Of a stretch of 46,065 nucleotides of DNA, positions 8,270-16,464 are shown piece by piece. Every line of letters begins with the position of its first letter. Within the stretch, counting starts at the first letter, position 1. The position numbers were made by a program, and so were the translations under genes. Source of the stretch: Paludibacteraceae bacterium (GTDB taxonomy: Bacteria > Bacteroidota > Bacteroidia > Bacteroidales > Paludibacteraceae). The stretch spans positions 1-46,065 of the forward strand of contig JAFZKQ010000089.1 of the NCBI GenBank assembly GCA_017553575.1, given 5' to 3'. Under the pieces are notes generated by a model. That model saw only the letters and a program-made list of their open reading frames with translations. It ran no database searches and was not told the DNA's origin.

Positions 8270-9901
8270 TTATTTATTGTTTTGCTTAGCACGCTCACGG
8301 GCATGGCGAGCAGCCACTTGGATACACTCACGACGAGGGATGATGACACTCACACCCTTGTAATTAATCTCTTCACGCAAAATTTGGGTTATCTCAGGCA
8401 TGTTCTTTGGCAATGGAACAACCACACGCACATGGGCAGGATCGACACCCAAGCCAAGGCAGATAGCCTCATACTTGTTCAAGCCGGCACTGTCTTGACC
8501 ACCCGTCATTCCCGTCGTCAAATTGTCGCTGATGATAATCGTGACGTTGCTGTTGTCGTTTACGGCATCCAACAAACCTGTCATACCGCTGTGGGTAAAC
8601 GTTGAGTCTCCAATCACAGCAATGGCTGGCCAAAGTCCTGCATCGGCAGCACCCTTCGCCATCGTGATGCTCGCACCCATATCCACACAACTTGCCAATG
8701 CCTTGAACGGAGGCAAAGCACCCAACGTATAGCAACCTATATCTCCGAAGACACGTGCGTTCTCATACTCCTTGACAACCTCGCCCAAAGCCGCATAAAC
8801 ATCACGGTGTCCGCAACCTTGACACAATTGAGGAGGACGACCTGCCATATTCTTCGCAGGATCGAATACAGGCTTGTTCTCCTTGCCCAAGCCCAATGAG
8901 ACATTATCAGGATTCAACTCGCCCGTACGAGGAAGACGACCCGTCAAACGGCCCTCCACCTTGTAGGAAGCATCCACCAATTTCTTTACCTCTTCCTCGA
9001 CTACTGGTTGGCCATCTTCCACGACCAAAATCTCGGAACAAGCCTCCGCCATCCTTGTGATGCCTTCAACCGGCAAAGGATATTGCGTAAGCTTCATAAT
9101 CATATAGTTGTCTTCGTTGTCCTTCATGCCGTTCAAGGCCTCGCGGACATAGTTGTAACCGATACCACAAGCAACGATACCAATCCATTTTCCCTTATCG
9201 CTATTGTTGATGGTAATCATGTCGTTGGTTGAAGCCTCGTAGCTTGCCTTCAACATATCGTTCTGCTTGTCAATCAAATCCAAGTAGTTGCGACGGGCAT
9301 TACCAGGCAAAAGCACCCAGTGTGCATTGTCCGTAGCTGGATTCAGTTGGTTTTGTGCGGAAGCCTTGCTAATCTCCACAGCAGCACGGCTATGAGCCAA
9401 ACGAGTTACCACACGAAGCAATACAGGCTCCTTGAGTCTTTCTGAGAGTGCGAAGGCACTGCTCATCATGTCGTAAGCCTCTTGTTGGTTACTTGGCTCG
9501 AAAATAGGAATCATGGCAAGCTTACCATAGAAACGGCTGTCTTGCTCGTTTTGGCTGGAGTCCAGAGAAGGAACGTCAGCCGCAAGAACAACCAAACCAC
9601 CATTGACACCAGTAATAGCACTATTTACGAAAGCATCAGCACAAACGTTCATACCGACATGCTTCATACATACCAACGTCCTTTTGCCACAATAGCTCAT
9701 ACCTAACGCAGCCTCCATGGCTGTCTTCTCATTGGTACACCAGCGGCTTCGAATGCCTCGCTCGATAGCCTCCTTATTCGTCTGAATAAACTCCGTGATT
9801 TCGGTGGATGGAGTTCCAGGATAGGCATATACGCCACTTAAACCTGCATGTATCGCACCCAGCGCGATTGCTTCATCACCAAGTAAAAGTCTTTTTTCCA
9901 T
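8270..9901 (-). CDS. iorA: Indolepyruvate oxidoreductase subunit alpha, short form
   Basis: 543 residues. The N-terminal half is a pyrimidine-binding thiamine domain (YAYPGTPSTEITEF near 25-38, with the conserved E-K-T at 58-60). The C-terminal half is the TPP-binding domain with CQGCGHRDVYAAL (360-372) and the GDS (431-433)...N460 thiamine-Mg motif. Archaeal and many bacterial IorA proteins carry a C-terminal 2x[4Fe-4S] ferredoxin-like domain; this one stops soon after VIIPRREC, without the CxxCxxC clusters, so it needs another electron carrier. First gene of the ior-paaK run; a TATCTTTG promoter box lies about 65 nt upstream. Confidence 0.93.
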   Translation of the reverse strand: MEKRLLLGDEAIALGAIHAGLSGVYAYPGTPSTEITEFIQTNKEAIERGIRSRWCTNEKTAMEAALGMSYCGKRTLVCMKHVGMNVCADAFVNSAITGVNGGLVVLAADVPSLDSSQNEQDSRFYGKLAMIPIFEPSNQQEAYDMMSSAFALSERLKEPVLLRVVTRLAHSRAAVEISKASAQNQLNPATDNAHWVLLPGNARRNYLDLIDKQNDMLKASYEASTNDMITINNSDKGKWIGIVACGIGYNYVREALNGMKDNEDNYMIMKLTQYPLPVEGITRMAEACSEILVVEDGQPVVEEEVKKLVDASYKVEGRLTGRLPRTGELNPDNVSLGLGKENKPVFDPAKNMAGRPPQLCQGCGHRDVYAALGEVVKEYENARVFGDIGCYTLGALPPFKALASCVDMGASITMAKGAADAGLWPAIAVIGDSTFTHSGMTGLLDAVNDNSNVTIIISDNLTTGMTGGQDSAGLNKYEAICLGLGVDPAHVRVVVPLPKNMPEITQILREEINYKGVSVIIPRRECIQVAARHARERAKQNNK

Positions 9902-9965
9902 TACTGATTTATATCTATATTTTAATTTTAATATTTTTTATATCACGTAAACCAACATTGAAAGG

Positions 9966-9973
9966 CAAAGATA
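9966..9973 (-). promoter_or_regulatory. -7 promoter box for iorA
   Basis: TATCTTTG on the minus strand fits the Bacteroidota TAnnTTTG consensus. A TTTCG close to the -33 consensus lies about 23 nt upstream. The leader to the iorA ATG at 9901 would be about 60 nt. Confidence 0.5.
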
Positions 9974-10158
9974 ATCTTTTATTTACTAATTTTACTCGAA
10001 AGCGTCCCGTAAATTTAAATGGGTTAAAAATTAACACTATATTATTTCAAAAAAAGACTCGATGAAATACTTACTAAAACTCATCCATGCCATCCTTATT
10101 ATCGGGAACACCGCAGCAGAAAGAGAGTTACAAAATAAAATTTGTTCAGCAAAAAGAT

Positions 10159-10166
10159 TATATTTG
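10159..10166 (+). promoter_or_regulatory. -7 promoter box for the orphan gene
   Basis: TATATTTG fits TAnnTTTG and lies 29 nt before the ATG at 10196. A TTTG at 10141-10144 is closer (14 nt) than the usual spacer. The divergent gap 9902-10195 otherwise holds only a 45-codon frame from 10062 that I do not consider a gene. Confidence 0.45.
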
Positions 10167-10195
10167 ACCAATAATTTGAATTTTATTTTAAGTAT

Positions 10196-11374
10196 ATGAA
10201 ATATATATTTGTTATTCTCTTTTCTTTCTTTGCTGTACATATCTGTTTACCTATGGAACCGGTTGACACAACAAAGTGGGTGAATGATGTTTTGTTAAAT
10301 TGCAAAGCACAGAAAGACAGTAGTTTGGATTCTGCTTTAATAATTGTTCGAAAATCTCCTAAAAAAGAATATAAAAGAGCATTGTTCCAATTTACTGATG
10401 TGATAATCAAAGAACAAACAGACTCCAAATGTCAGAAACTTTTTTTTCTTGCATTAATGGCTTACAATGATATAGGGTCATATAAAAACATTTCTTATGG
10501 AATTACTTATTCAAAGTATTATTCGTCTGTGTCAAAAAGTTTTTGTGATGCTTATGATGAAAATGCAAACCCTTTGTATGCACCATTAAGATTTACGTAT
10601 GAAGCACCAAGTTTCATCACAGATTCTTTTGTTTTGGACAAATCAAATATTAATGATTTTGTGGAAAATTGGAAGGCTTATTCCTCAGTTTTGAAGGAGA
10701 GAGACAAAAACAACATTATTAATCAGAAGATTCAAGTATTTTATCAATGGAATGAACATCTTAATGAGGAAGCATATGCAGAGAATTGTAAAGAACTGGA
10801 TAGCCTTTATTCAACAAGAAAACGAAAGAATCGAGAGCGGATTTCTGATTTGGAAGATAGAATTCAAACATATTTAGAAAGGAAAAAATCGAATGTATGC
10901 GTTTTGCCGCGCACTATCAATTTCTGTTATACAAGTGATTCATTTGCTCGTATAAAAGAATATAGATTATATCCTCCAATGCCTTTTGGGGGGTTGAATA
11001 TTAAAAAAATTGACAGTCTTAATGTTATAGTTCCTTACTTGACGGAATTCAATCATAAGAAAGTTTCAAATGAAGATGGAGGCGTCCGTATGTTTTTTAT
11101 GGACACACATATTAATAATATATTGGGGAAATATGCTGATGAATCGGATGAAAAGCACAATGAATTAATGGATTTGTTCCATATATATATTGATTCTGCT
11201 AATTCTTTTTTCAATGCCTCTTTATATCCTATTTATTATCCGATTATTACTGATATTTGCTGTTGTCCAGACGGTATTATATTTCGAGCTAGATATTTAA
11301 GTTCAGGATTTGATGTCTTTTTTCCTAATGACAAAAATGCAGAAATTGATTTTTTTGATGTGTGGATTGAATAA
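10196..11374 (+). CDS. Secreted protein of unknown function, AT-rich
   Basis: 392 residues. The first ~18 (MKYIFVILFSFFAVHICLP) form a signal peptide with no clear lipobox, so a periplasmic or secreted protein is likely. The mature part is rich in Lys, Asp, Asn and Tyr. A charged, probably coiled-coil stretch lies around 215-250 (TRKRKNRERISDLEDR...). A Cys cluster (ICCCPDG) lies near 365 and an acidic end follows. I recognise no domain. Its A+T content is visibly higher than that of the flanking metabolic and cell-division genes, and it stands alone between a divergent operon and an unrelated gene, both suggesting an accessory or transferred gene. No function is proposed. Confidence 0.7.
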   Translation: MKYIFVILFSFFAVHICLPMEPVDTTKWVNDVLLNCKAQKDSSLDSALIIVRKSPKKEYKRALFQFTDVIIKEQTDSKCQKLFFLALMAYNDIGSYKNISYGITYSKYYSSVSKSFCDAYDENANPLYAPLRFTYEAPSFITDSFVLDKSNINDFVENWKAYSSVLKERDKNNIINQKIQVFYQWNEHLNEEAYAENCKELDSLYSTRKRKNRERISDLEDRIQTYLERKKSNVCVLPRTINFCYTSDSFARIKEYRLYPPMPFGGLNIKKIDSLNVIVPYLTEFNHKKVSNEDGGVRMFFMDTHINNILGKYADESDEKHNELMDLFHIYIDSANSFFNASLYPIYYPIITDICCCPDGIIFRARYLSSGFDVFFPNDKNAEIDFFDVWIE

Positions 11375-11710
11375 GTCAAATCTTACAACCTATTGATAAT
11401 AAAGATATTATTATATCCGAATGCCTTATCAGAATTTAATCCTCACATTTGAACCGTTCATACCCGAGTATGAGACAGACACGACTTCGTTCGAGTTGGA
11501 TCACCTCATTAAAATGTCGCAAATGCAAACGATTAAATAATCGGAAGTGAGGAGTCTCTTCTAAAATGAGGACAATCGGCATCAGGCAACTCTCTCTAAA
11601 TCAAAAAGTCCACTCAAAAAGCAAAAAACCATCATTTTTTGAATTAATTTTTCGTTGTATATTGATTCAATAAAAAATTTATCTATATTAGCGGTATAAA
11701 TTTTTGTTTT
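11375..11710. other. Gap without a recognised gene
   Basis: 336 nt between the orphan gene and the TonB-C-like gene. It holds one short frame of about 39 codons from the ATG at 11421 (MPYQNLILTFEPF...), which resembles nothing I know and could be a gene fragment. No strong hairpin with a T-run follows the orphan gene, and no convincing TAnnTTTG box precedes 11711. Confidence 0.5.
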
Positions 11711-12136
11711 ATGAAAAAGGCATTATTTTTATTTGTTGTTGGAGTATTGTCATTCGTTTCCGCTTCAGCACAGTCCGCTCCTCCGTTCTACGTTTCTCCG
11801 AGAGGTGGAGTTTGTGACACAGTTTATAACAAAGTGGATGTTTCTGCTTCATACCCTGGCGGTGTGGAGGAGATGTACTACTTCTTTCATAAGAACTTGG
11901 ATCCTAAGTATGCAAACGAATTGCATCCGAACATCACATCCAAGAGAATTATGGTGAAGCTATTGGTCTCTAACGAGGGAAAGATCTTGGATCAAAAGGT
12001 ATTGGTGAAGGTAAGTCCGGAAGTCGATTCCGCCGTACTGAATGTCATCAAGAAATTCCCTGCTATGGTACCAGGTCAAGTAAAAGGTCGTAAGATTTGC
12101 TCTTACTACATCGTGGCTTTGAACTTCTTAAATTGA
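11711..12136 (+). CDS. Small secreted protein with TonB C-terminal-like domain
   Basis: 141 residues with a clear signal peptide (MKKALFLFVVGVLSFVSASAQ, cleavage after about residue 20). From about residue 50 it matches the TonB_C pattern common in Bacteroidota: YPGGVEEMYYFFHKN, then ITSKRIMVKLLVSNEGKILDQKVLVKVSPEVDSAVLNVIKKFPAMVPGQVKGRKICSYYIV (broken here only for description; key residues are YPGG, the NEG turn and the P-G-x-x-x-G motif). Full TonB has an N-terminal helix and a proline-rich linker to span the periplasm; both are missing, and the signal peptide appears cleavable. It is therefore more likely a periplasmic stand-alone domain than an energy transducer. It ends in a good terminator. 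Confidence 0.8.
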   Translation: MKKALFLFVVGVLSFVSASAQSAPPFYVSPRGGVCDTVYNKVDVSASYPGGVEEMYYFFHKNLDPKYANELHPNITSKRIMVKLLVSNEGKILDQKVLVKVSPEVDSAVLNVIKKFPAMVPGQVKGRKICSYYIVALNFLN

Positions 12137-12160
12137 CTTAGTAATAGATGTATTTTCAGA

Positions 12161-12188
12161 GGGGGTCTCATCGAAGATCCCCTTTTTG
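12161..12188 (+). terminator. Intrinsic terminator after the TonB-C-like gene
   Basis: GGGGGTC (12161-12167) pairs with GATCCCC (12176-12182) with one G-U pair, followed by TTTTT. It starts 25 nt after the stop. Confidence 0.75.
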
Positions 12189-12284
12189 TTTGGTTACTAC
12201 CCGATTTTTGAGAAATTACATTTCACATCCTACCGAGATGCGACAAACAGACCTTATACGCTGCGACTTCCAAATCACACTTTG

Positions 12285-13553
12285 TCAATTATTCACAGAA
12301 CTAATCCTCGTCACATTCAGCAGCTTGTCGTAACGTGCACCTTGGGGACTATAATAGACATAGATCGTGTATTCATTCTCCGTCTGCCAATAAGAGCCCG
12401 CTGTACGAAGGGAGGTTGCCTCCTTTTTGCCGTAAGGTAGGAAAAGGTATTGGTAGTTATAACCACCGTTTTTCAAAACAATATCGAGTTCATACTGCTT
12501 CCGTTCGAAATTGTAGTTCATCTGATTTCGGCCATTGAGGAGATTGTCGTTGAAATAGCCAACCACGAAAAGGGTGCCGTCCAACCAAGGCTCTTCGCGC
12601 GGATAGGTGAAATGGACAATGGAATAGTCAATTTCCAAATCCGTCCAAATATCCTGTCCATGCACCTTATAGCGACCGTTCACATCCTTGTCATACTTGT
12701 ATTCATCCAAGCGACGACGCGCACCAGGAACGACATCCACGTTGTAGTAGGGATGATGGAAGGAAATCCGATCAATCTGACCACTGTAATTACGGATATG
12801 GGAGAAGTCGATACGTGGGTATTCCGATCCTCCTTCAAACTCCAATTGACGATTATCCTCGTAAATCAACTCGTTCACTTTTATGTAGGTAGGCTTTACG
12901 TCCCGCACTTCATTGTCACGCCGCCCATTCTGACGAATCAACAATTTCAAATCTTCAGCAGGAGCAGAGATGGGAGACTTCTCCGTGTTGATTGTGAAGT
13001 TGAGCAACTGATAAGCTGTATTGACTCCCTTGGAGGTATTGCTTGCCACCCTGCCGGAGACGAAAACCGCACTGTTTTCGACCACCATAAACTGAGCCGT
13101 CAAAACGACCTTCTCAGGAGCGTCCGTCTCATAAACCTTCAAGATATAGTTGCCCGAAACGATCGGAGCCACCTTCTCATTGGGAATCTGAACTGCATAG
13201 TGCGTATAATCAAAAGTGGTATTGAACGAAGGCTCGTAATCATCTATCGTATTGTCGTTGAACCCCTTCATATATTCCATCTCCAAGAGTTGGGAGGGAG
13301 TCCAATCGGCATTGCAATGAATCAAGGAATAAGAGTAGTCGTTGGGGGCTTTGGACATCAAGTCGAAACTCACCTCGATCTTATCCTCGCTCTCCAACCG
13401 CAGGATAGGATCCGACAACTCGTCACCCAAAAGCGTGGCTTGCAGCGTCTGGATGCGAGGCGCATAGATTCGATGCTCGTATTTCTGCTGGGCAGATCCA
13501 CATAACGAGCTCCCTAAAAGGAGGGAAAAGACGATGGGAAAGAATGCCTTCAA
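12285..13553 (-). CDS. Type IX secretion system plug-family protein (DUF5103)
   Basis: 422 residues. A TTG start is required: an in-frame TAA lies two codons upstream, and the first residues form a signal peptide (MKAFFPIVFSLLLGSSLCGSAQQ). The body matches the Bacteroidota DUF5103 family: YSYSLIHCNADWTPSQLLEMEYMKGF near 75-100, the beta-rich YPRIDFSHIRNYSGQIDRISFHHPYYN region, and DIWTDLEIDYSIVHFTYP..LDGTLFVVGYFND toward the C-terminus. In Flavobacterium johnsoniae a member of this family plugs the lateral gate or lumen of the giant SprA (Sov) translocon. Its presence agrees with the T9SS-tailed proteins elsewhere in the window. It lies 30 nt downstream of trxB on the same strand. Confidence 0.85.
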   Translation of the reverse strand: MKAFFPIVFSLLLGSSLCGSAQQKYEHRIYAPRIQTLQATLLGDELSDPILRLESEDKIEVSFDLMSKAPNDYSYSLIHCNADWTPSQLLEMEYMKGFNDNTIDDYEPSFNTTFDYTHYAVQIPNEKVAPIVSGNYILKVYETDAPEKVVLTAQFMVVENSAVFVSGRVASNTSKGVNTAYQLLNFTINTEKSPISAPAEDLKLLIRQNGRRDNEVRDVKPTYIKVNELIYEDNRQLEFEGGSEYPRIDFSHIRNYSGQIDRISFHHPYYNVDVVPGARRRLDEYKYDKDVNGRYKVHGQDIWTDLEIDYSIVHFTYPREEPWLDGTLFVVGYFNDNLLNGRNQMNYNFERKQYELDIVLKNGGYNYQYLFLPYGKKEATSLRTAGSYWQTENEYTIYVYYSPQGARYDKLLNVTRISSVNN

Positions 13554-13583
13554 CTCTTAACTCTTAATTCTCAACTCCAAAAA

Positions 13584-14513
13584 TCAGTTTTCCATGAGAT
13601 AGCGTTCCGCCTCGATAGCCGCCTTGCAACCGCTCGCCGCCGCCGTAATGGCTTGTCGATAGCGAGGATCAGCCACATCACCAGCAGCAAAGACACCAGG
13701 AACTTTCGTGATAGGGGTTGCGCCCTCCGTTACGATGTAACCGTTGGCATCCAAGTCCAAATAGTCAGCAAAAAGCTTGGAATTCGGATTATGGCCGATA
13801 GCAAGGAACAATCCGTCGATGGCAAGTGTGGAGGTCTCCTCCTCTCCGCCCCTGTTCTTGAGCAGTTTGGCACCTTCAACTCCATCCTCACCGAACAAAT
13901 CGATAACCTCATGCTTGAAAAGCACCTCGATTTTCTCGCTGTTCAAGACGCGTTCCTGCATCACTTTCGAAGCTCTCAAATAGTCCTTACGAACGACCAA
14001 ATAGACTTTCTGGCAAAGGCCTGAAAGATAGAGAGCATCTTCGCAAGCCGTATCTCCGCCACCTACGACAGCCACCGTCTTGTTGCGGTAGAAAAAGCCG
14101 TCGCACGTAGCACAAGCCGACACGCCCATGCCCGCATATTTAGCCTCGCAAGGCAAGCCCAAATATTTAGCCGAAGCTCCCGTGGCGATGATCACCACCT
14201 TAGCCTCAATCTCAGTCTCGCCGTCGATAACGATCTTATTGTGGTTGGGAGCCAATTCCGCTTTCGTCACAATACCAAAACGGATGTCCGCACCAAATCG
14301 CAAAGCTTGATTACGCATGTCCTCCATCATCTGCGTACCAGAAACGCCTTCGGGATAGCCTGGGAAATTCTCGACATCCGTCGTCGTCGTCAACTGTCCA
14401 CCTGGCAAAACACCCTCATACAGAACGGGTTGCAAATTGGCTCTTGAAGCATATATGGCCGCCGTATATCCAGCAGGACCTGAACCTATAATCAAACACT
14501 TTACTTGTTCCAT
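13584..14513 (-). CDS. trxB: Thioredoxin reductase (NADPH)
   Basis: 309 residues, the standard low-molecular-weight TrxB length. Motifs: FAD loop GSGPAGYTAAIYASRA (about 10-25), the redox-active CATC (Cys134 and Cys137), the NADPH loop VVGGGDTACEDA shortly after, and the C-terminal FAD motif VFAAGDVADPRYRQA. It transfers electrons from NADPH to thioredoxin in the cytoplasm. It lies 62 nt downstream of lolA on the same strand and 30 nt upstream of the plug-family gene. Confidence 0.97.
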   Translation of the reverse strand: MEQVKCLIIGSGPAGYTAAIYASRANLQPVLYEGVLPGGQLTTTTDVENFPGYPEGVSGTQMMEDMRNQALRFGADIRFGIVTKAELAPNHNKIVIDGETEIEAKVVIIATGASAKYLGLPCEAKYAGMGVSACATCDGFFYRNKTVAVVGGGDTACEDALYLSGLCQKVYLVVRKDYLRASKVMQERVLNSEKIEVLFKHEVIDLFGEDGVEGAKLLKNRGGEEETSTLAIDGLFLAIGHNPNSKLFADYLDLDANGYIVTEGATPITKVPGVFAAGDVADPRYRQAITAAASGCKAAIEAERYLMEN

Positions 14514-14576
14514 CTTATATATCCTATATCTTTAATTTTCAAACTCGATTGGCACCATGAAGGTACACTCCTCAAT

Positions 14577-15266
14577 TTATCGAAGGTCAATCACCTCCAC
14601 TCCCTTATTGGCTGCCGTGTTGAAGACAAATTCAGAATCAGCCAATGCCTTTTTCGTCACCTTAGTCACATCAAACACCGTATTGATGCCCGCTTTTCCC
14701 TGCATCTTGACCGACTGCAACGCCAAAGTTGATTTCTCCACCACAATGGTGATAATGGAGTAGTCATTGTTCAAATCGTCGGGATACAAATCGACCATCT
14801 CCAACTCTTTTCCGTTGACTGAGACACTTCCCGTATAAAGCATCTTGTAGCCAGACTGGTAGGATTTCATCAAGAAGAGCGGATTGATATCCTTCAAATC
14901 TTCCTGCGAAGGGTTGTTTATCGTCACCTCCTTGTTCTTCTCGACATAGACATACTCCGTTTTCCCATCAAAGTAGGTATCCACACCAGCAACGGACAAT
15001 TTGAAACGGTCGCCCCTCAAGAGGATTTTCCCCGGGATAATCTGGCGTTTGCCTCCTTCACGAAGATTTTCTATGACCAACGAGAAATCGACCGCCAATC
15101 CCGATTTGCTGTCGAACGCCGCCGTAGCCTTGTCCAAAAGTTTCTTCGCCTGAGGGTCCACAGCGACTCCCTTCGCTCCTTTTTGAGCCTGCACACCTTG
15201 AAATGCCGTCAGCAACAACAAGAAGAGCAATATTTTACTAACTACTTTATTCATAATAGCAATCAA
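14577..15266 (-). CDS. lolA: LolA-like outer-membrane lipoprotein carrier
   Basis: 229 residues with a signal peptide (MNKVVSKILLFLLLLTAFQGVQA from the internal ATG at 15254, a start about as likely as the one used). The mature part follows the LolA/LolB beta-barrel pattern: a helix AKKLLDKATAAFDSKSGLAVDFS, then strands with IPGKILLRGDRFKLSVAGVDTYFDGKTEYVYVEKNKEVTI (the y-f-DG-x-x-x-w/y-Y region typical of the family). LolA carries mature lipoproteins across the periplasm from LolCDE to the outer membrane. The ftsK-lolA order recurs in Bacteroidota and is common in other bacteria. Here the gene lies downstream of the degenerate FtsK paralogue, with a promoter-like box about 100 nt upstream. 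Confidence 0.88.
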   Translation of the reverse strand: MIAIMNKVVSKILLFLLLLTAFQGVQAQKGAKGVAVDPQAKKLLDKATAAFDSKSGLAVDFSLVIENLREGGKRQIIPGKILLRGDRFKLSVAGVDTYFDGKTEYVYVEKNKEVTINNPSQEDLKDINPLFLMKSYQSGYKMLYTGSVSVNGKELEMVDLYPDDLNNDYSIITIVVEKSTLALQSVKMQGKAGINTVFDVTKVTKKALADSEFVFNTAANKGVEVIDLR

Positions 15267-15366
15267 TTAAGAAATAAACGACAAGGATCAGGCATTCCCT
15301 TTAGAATAAAAGAGACCCGCTTTTCCAACGTCCCAATTCCACGCTTATCGGTCAGTTAACAGAGGT

Positions 15367-15395
15367 CAAAAATAATGCAAAAATCCAATTTTCAA
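15367..15395 (-). promoter_or_regulatory. Candidate promoter for lolA-trxB-plug gene
   Basis: TATTTTTG (15367-15374, minus strand) fits TAnnTTTG; a TTG at 15393-15395 is 18 nt upstream. It lies in the 163-nt gap between the FtsK-like gene and lolA. Confidence 0.4.
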
Positions 15396-15429
15396 GGGGA
15401 TAGCCCCTCTTTTTAAGATTTCTTCATTT

Positions 15430-16410
15430 TTATTTTTGATATTTCATACATATTTGGGACAACTCCTCCGCATTTGCCGACGCAGCAACCAATTTTGAAA
15501 CACCTGAATCGAGTGGCAAGGAAGCCACTTTGTTGGCAAAATCCACATCTATGCTACCCTCCGTCATGATTTTACGTGGATTCTTCATGCCTGTGATGTA
15601 TTTGTCCTTGACAAAGAAAATCTCTCCGTCCATCAAACCGACCGCGTCAGGAGCGAAAAGCAGCGCTTGGGAGGCCTCTTGTGTTGCCGTCTTAAATACG
15701 ACTTTGGAAGGGAACGAAGCCAAGACATCTCCATTCATGATCTCAGGTTGCTCTGTCGTGGCAGCCACCAAGTGGACACCCACCGATTTGCCCAAGTCCA
15801 AAATACGGAGCAGGGATATTTCCGCCGCCTTGCTTTCATTCACAAAGCGCCAAAAATCGGCAACAAGGAGAACAATATTCGGCTTGACAGGGAACTCCAC
15901 GCTTGGAACGATGCGCCCCTTCTCCATTGCCTCGCTATACTCCTTCATGCTGTGAGTCCTCGATTTACGCAACAATTCATAACGCACATCGATTTCCTTA
16001 ACCAAATGATCCAATGCACGCAACGCCTCGGATTGCTCATGGACAATCAAATTTTTACGGGATGGATAGTTCCAAAAATAGTCTTCCGACATCGTTGATG
16101 TATCGGACACCTTCCAACCATTCAAATCAAAAACAACAAAATTCAATTGCGAAGACGGCACTTTGTCAACCAACGACACCAACGTCGCATATATAAACGA
16201 CATCAGTTCCTTACTCTTTGTCGAATAGGCTAACACATGCAGAAGAGCGGTCAAGTCTGCCATGACCACCCCATTCTGACCTTTTCCAATCAACATAGGC
16301 AACTTACCTTCAGCCTTCGCATAATCCGAAGAAGTAGCGCACTCCGCAAAAGATGTCGCTGTTTGGCCAGAGACACCATCAACCCTATTTAAGCCCTCAT
16401 CATATACCAT
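15430..16410 (-). CDS. FtsK-like motor-domain paralogue with both Walker motifs lost
   Basis: 326 residues from the ATG at 16410 (a TTG lies five codons earlier). It covers only the FtsK beta (RecA-like) domain. Clear alignment blocks with the FtsK encoded just upstream are PSSQLNFVVFD vs PSQLKLVMVD, LVKEIDVRYELLRKSRTHSMKEYSE vs LCKEMDTRYDLLKAARVRNIKEYNE, GVHLVAAT vs GIHMVIAT, and FPSKVVFKTAT vs FPARIAFRVAS. The P-loop GATGQGKS is replaced by a glycine-free AYSTKSKE (about 61-68), and the Walker B IIDEF by LVADF (Ala184-Asp185). There is no membrane region, alpha domain or gamma domain. It should not hydrolyse ATP on its own. The frame is nevertheless intact and lies only 54 nt after the ftsK stop, so it is probably cotranscribed. 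A role inside or regulating the FtsK hexamer is inference. Confidence 0.85.
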   Translation of the reverse strand: MVYDEGLNRVDGVSGQTATSFAECATSSDYAKAEGKLPMLIGKGQNGVVMADLTALLHVLAYSTKSKELMSFIYATLVSLVDKVPSSQLNFVVFDLNGWKVSDTSTMSEDYFWNYPSRKNLIVHEQSEALRALDHLVKEIDVRYELLRKSRTHSMKEYSEAMEKGRIVPSVEFPVKPNIVLLVADFWRFVNESKAAEISLLRILDLGKSVGVHLVAATTEQPEIMNGDVLASFPSKVVFKTATQEASQALLFAPDAVGLMDGEIFFVKDKYITGMKNPRKIMTEGSIDVDFANKVASLPLDSGVSKLVAASANAEELSQICMKYQK

Positions 16411-16464
16411 ATCAAACTTTTTCAATAAAAGTAAGAATTAATCAACAATCTATTTTATTTCTTT

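Noticed and set aside
10062-10199. A 45-codon plus-strand frame starting MKYLLKLIHAILIIG
   Set aside because: It overlaps the promoter of the next gene, and no family is recognised.
12450-13505. A 351-codon open frame opposite the T9SS plug-family gene
   Set aside because: It is the antisense shadow of a gene with a signal peptide and family motifs; its own protein has no recognisable domain.
15430-16410. Sequencing or assembly duplication of ftsK
   Set aside because: The paralogues are highly diverged from ftsK and from each other, so they are not artefactual copies.
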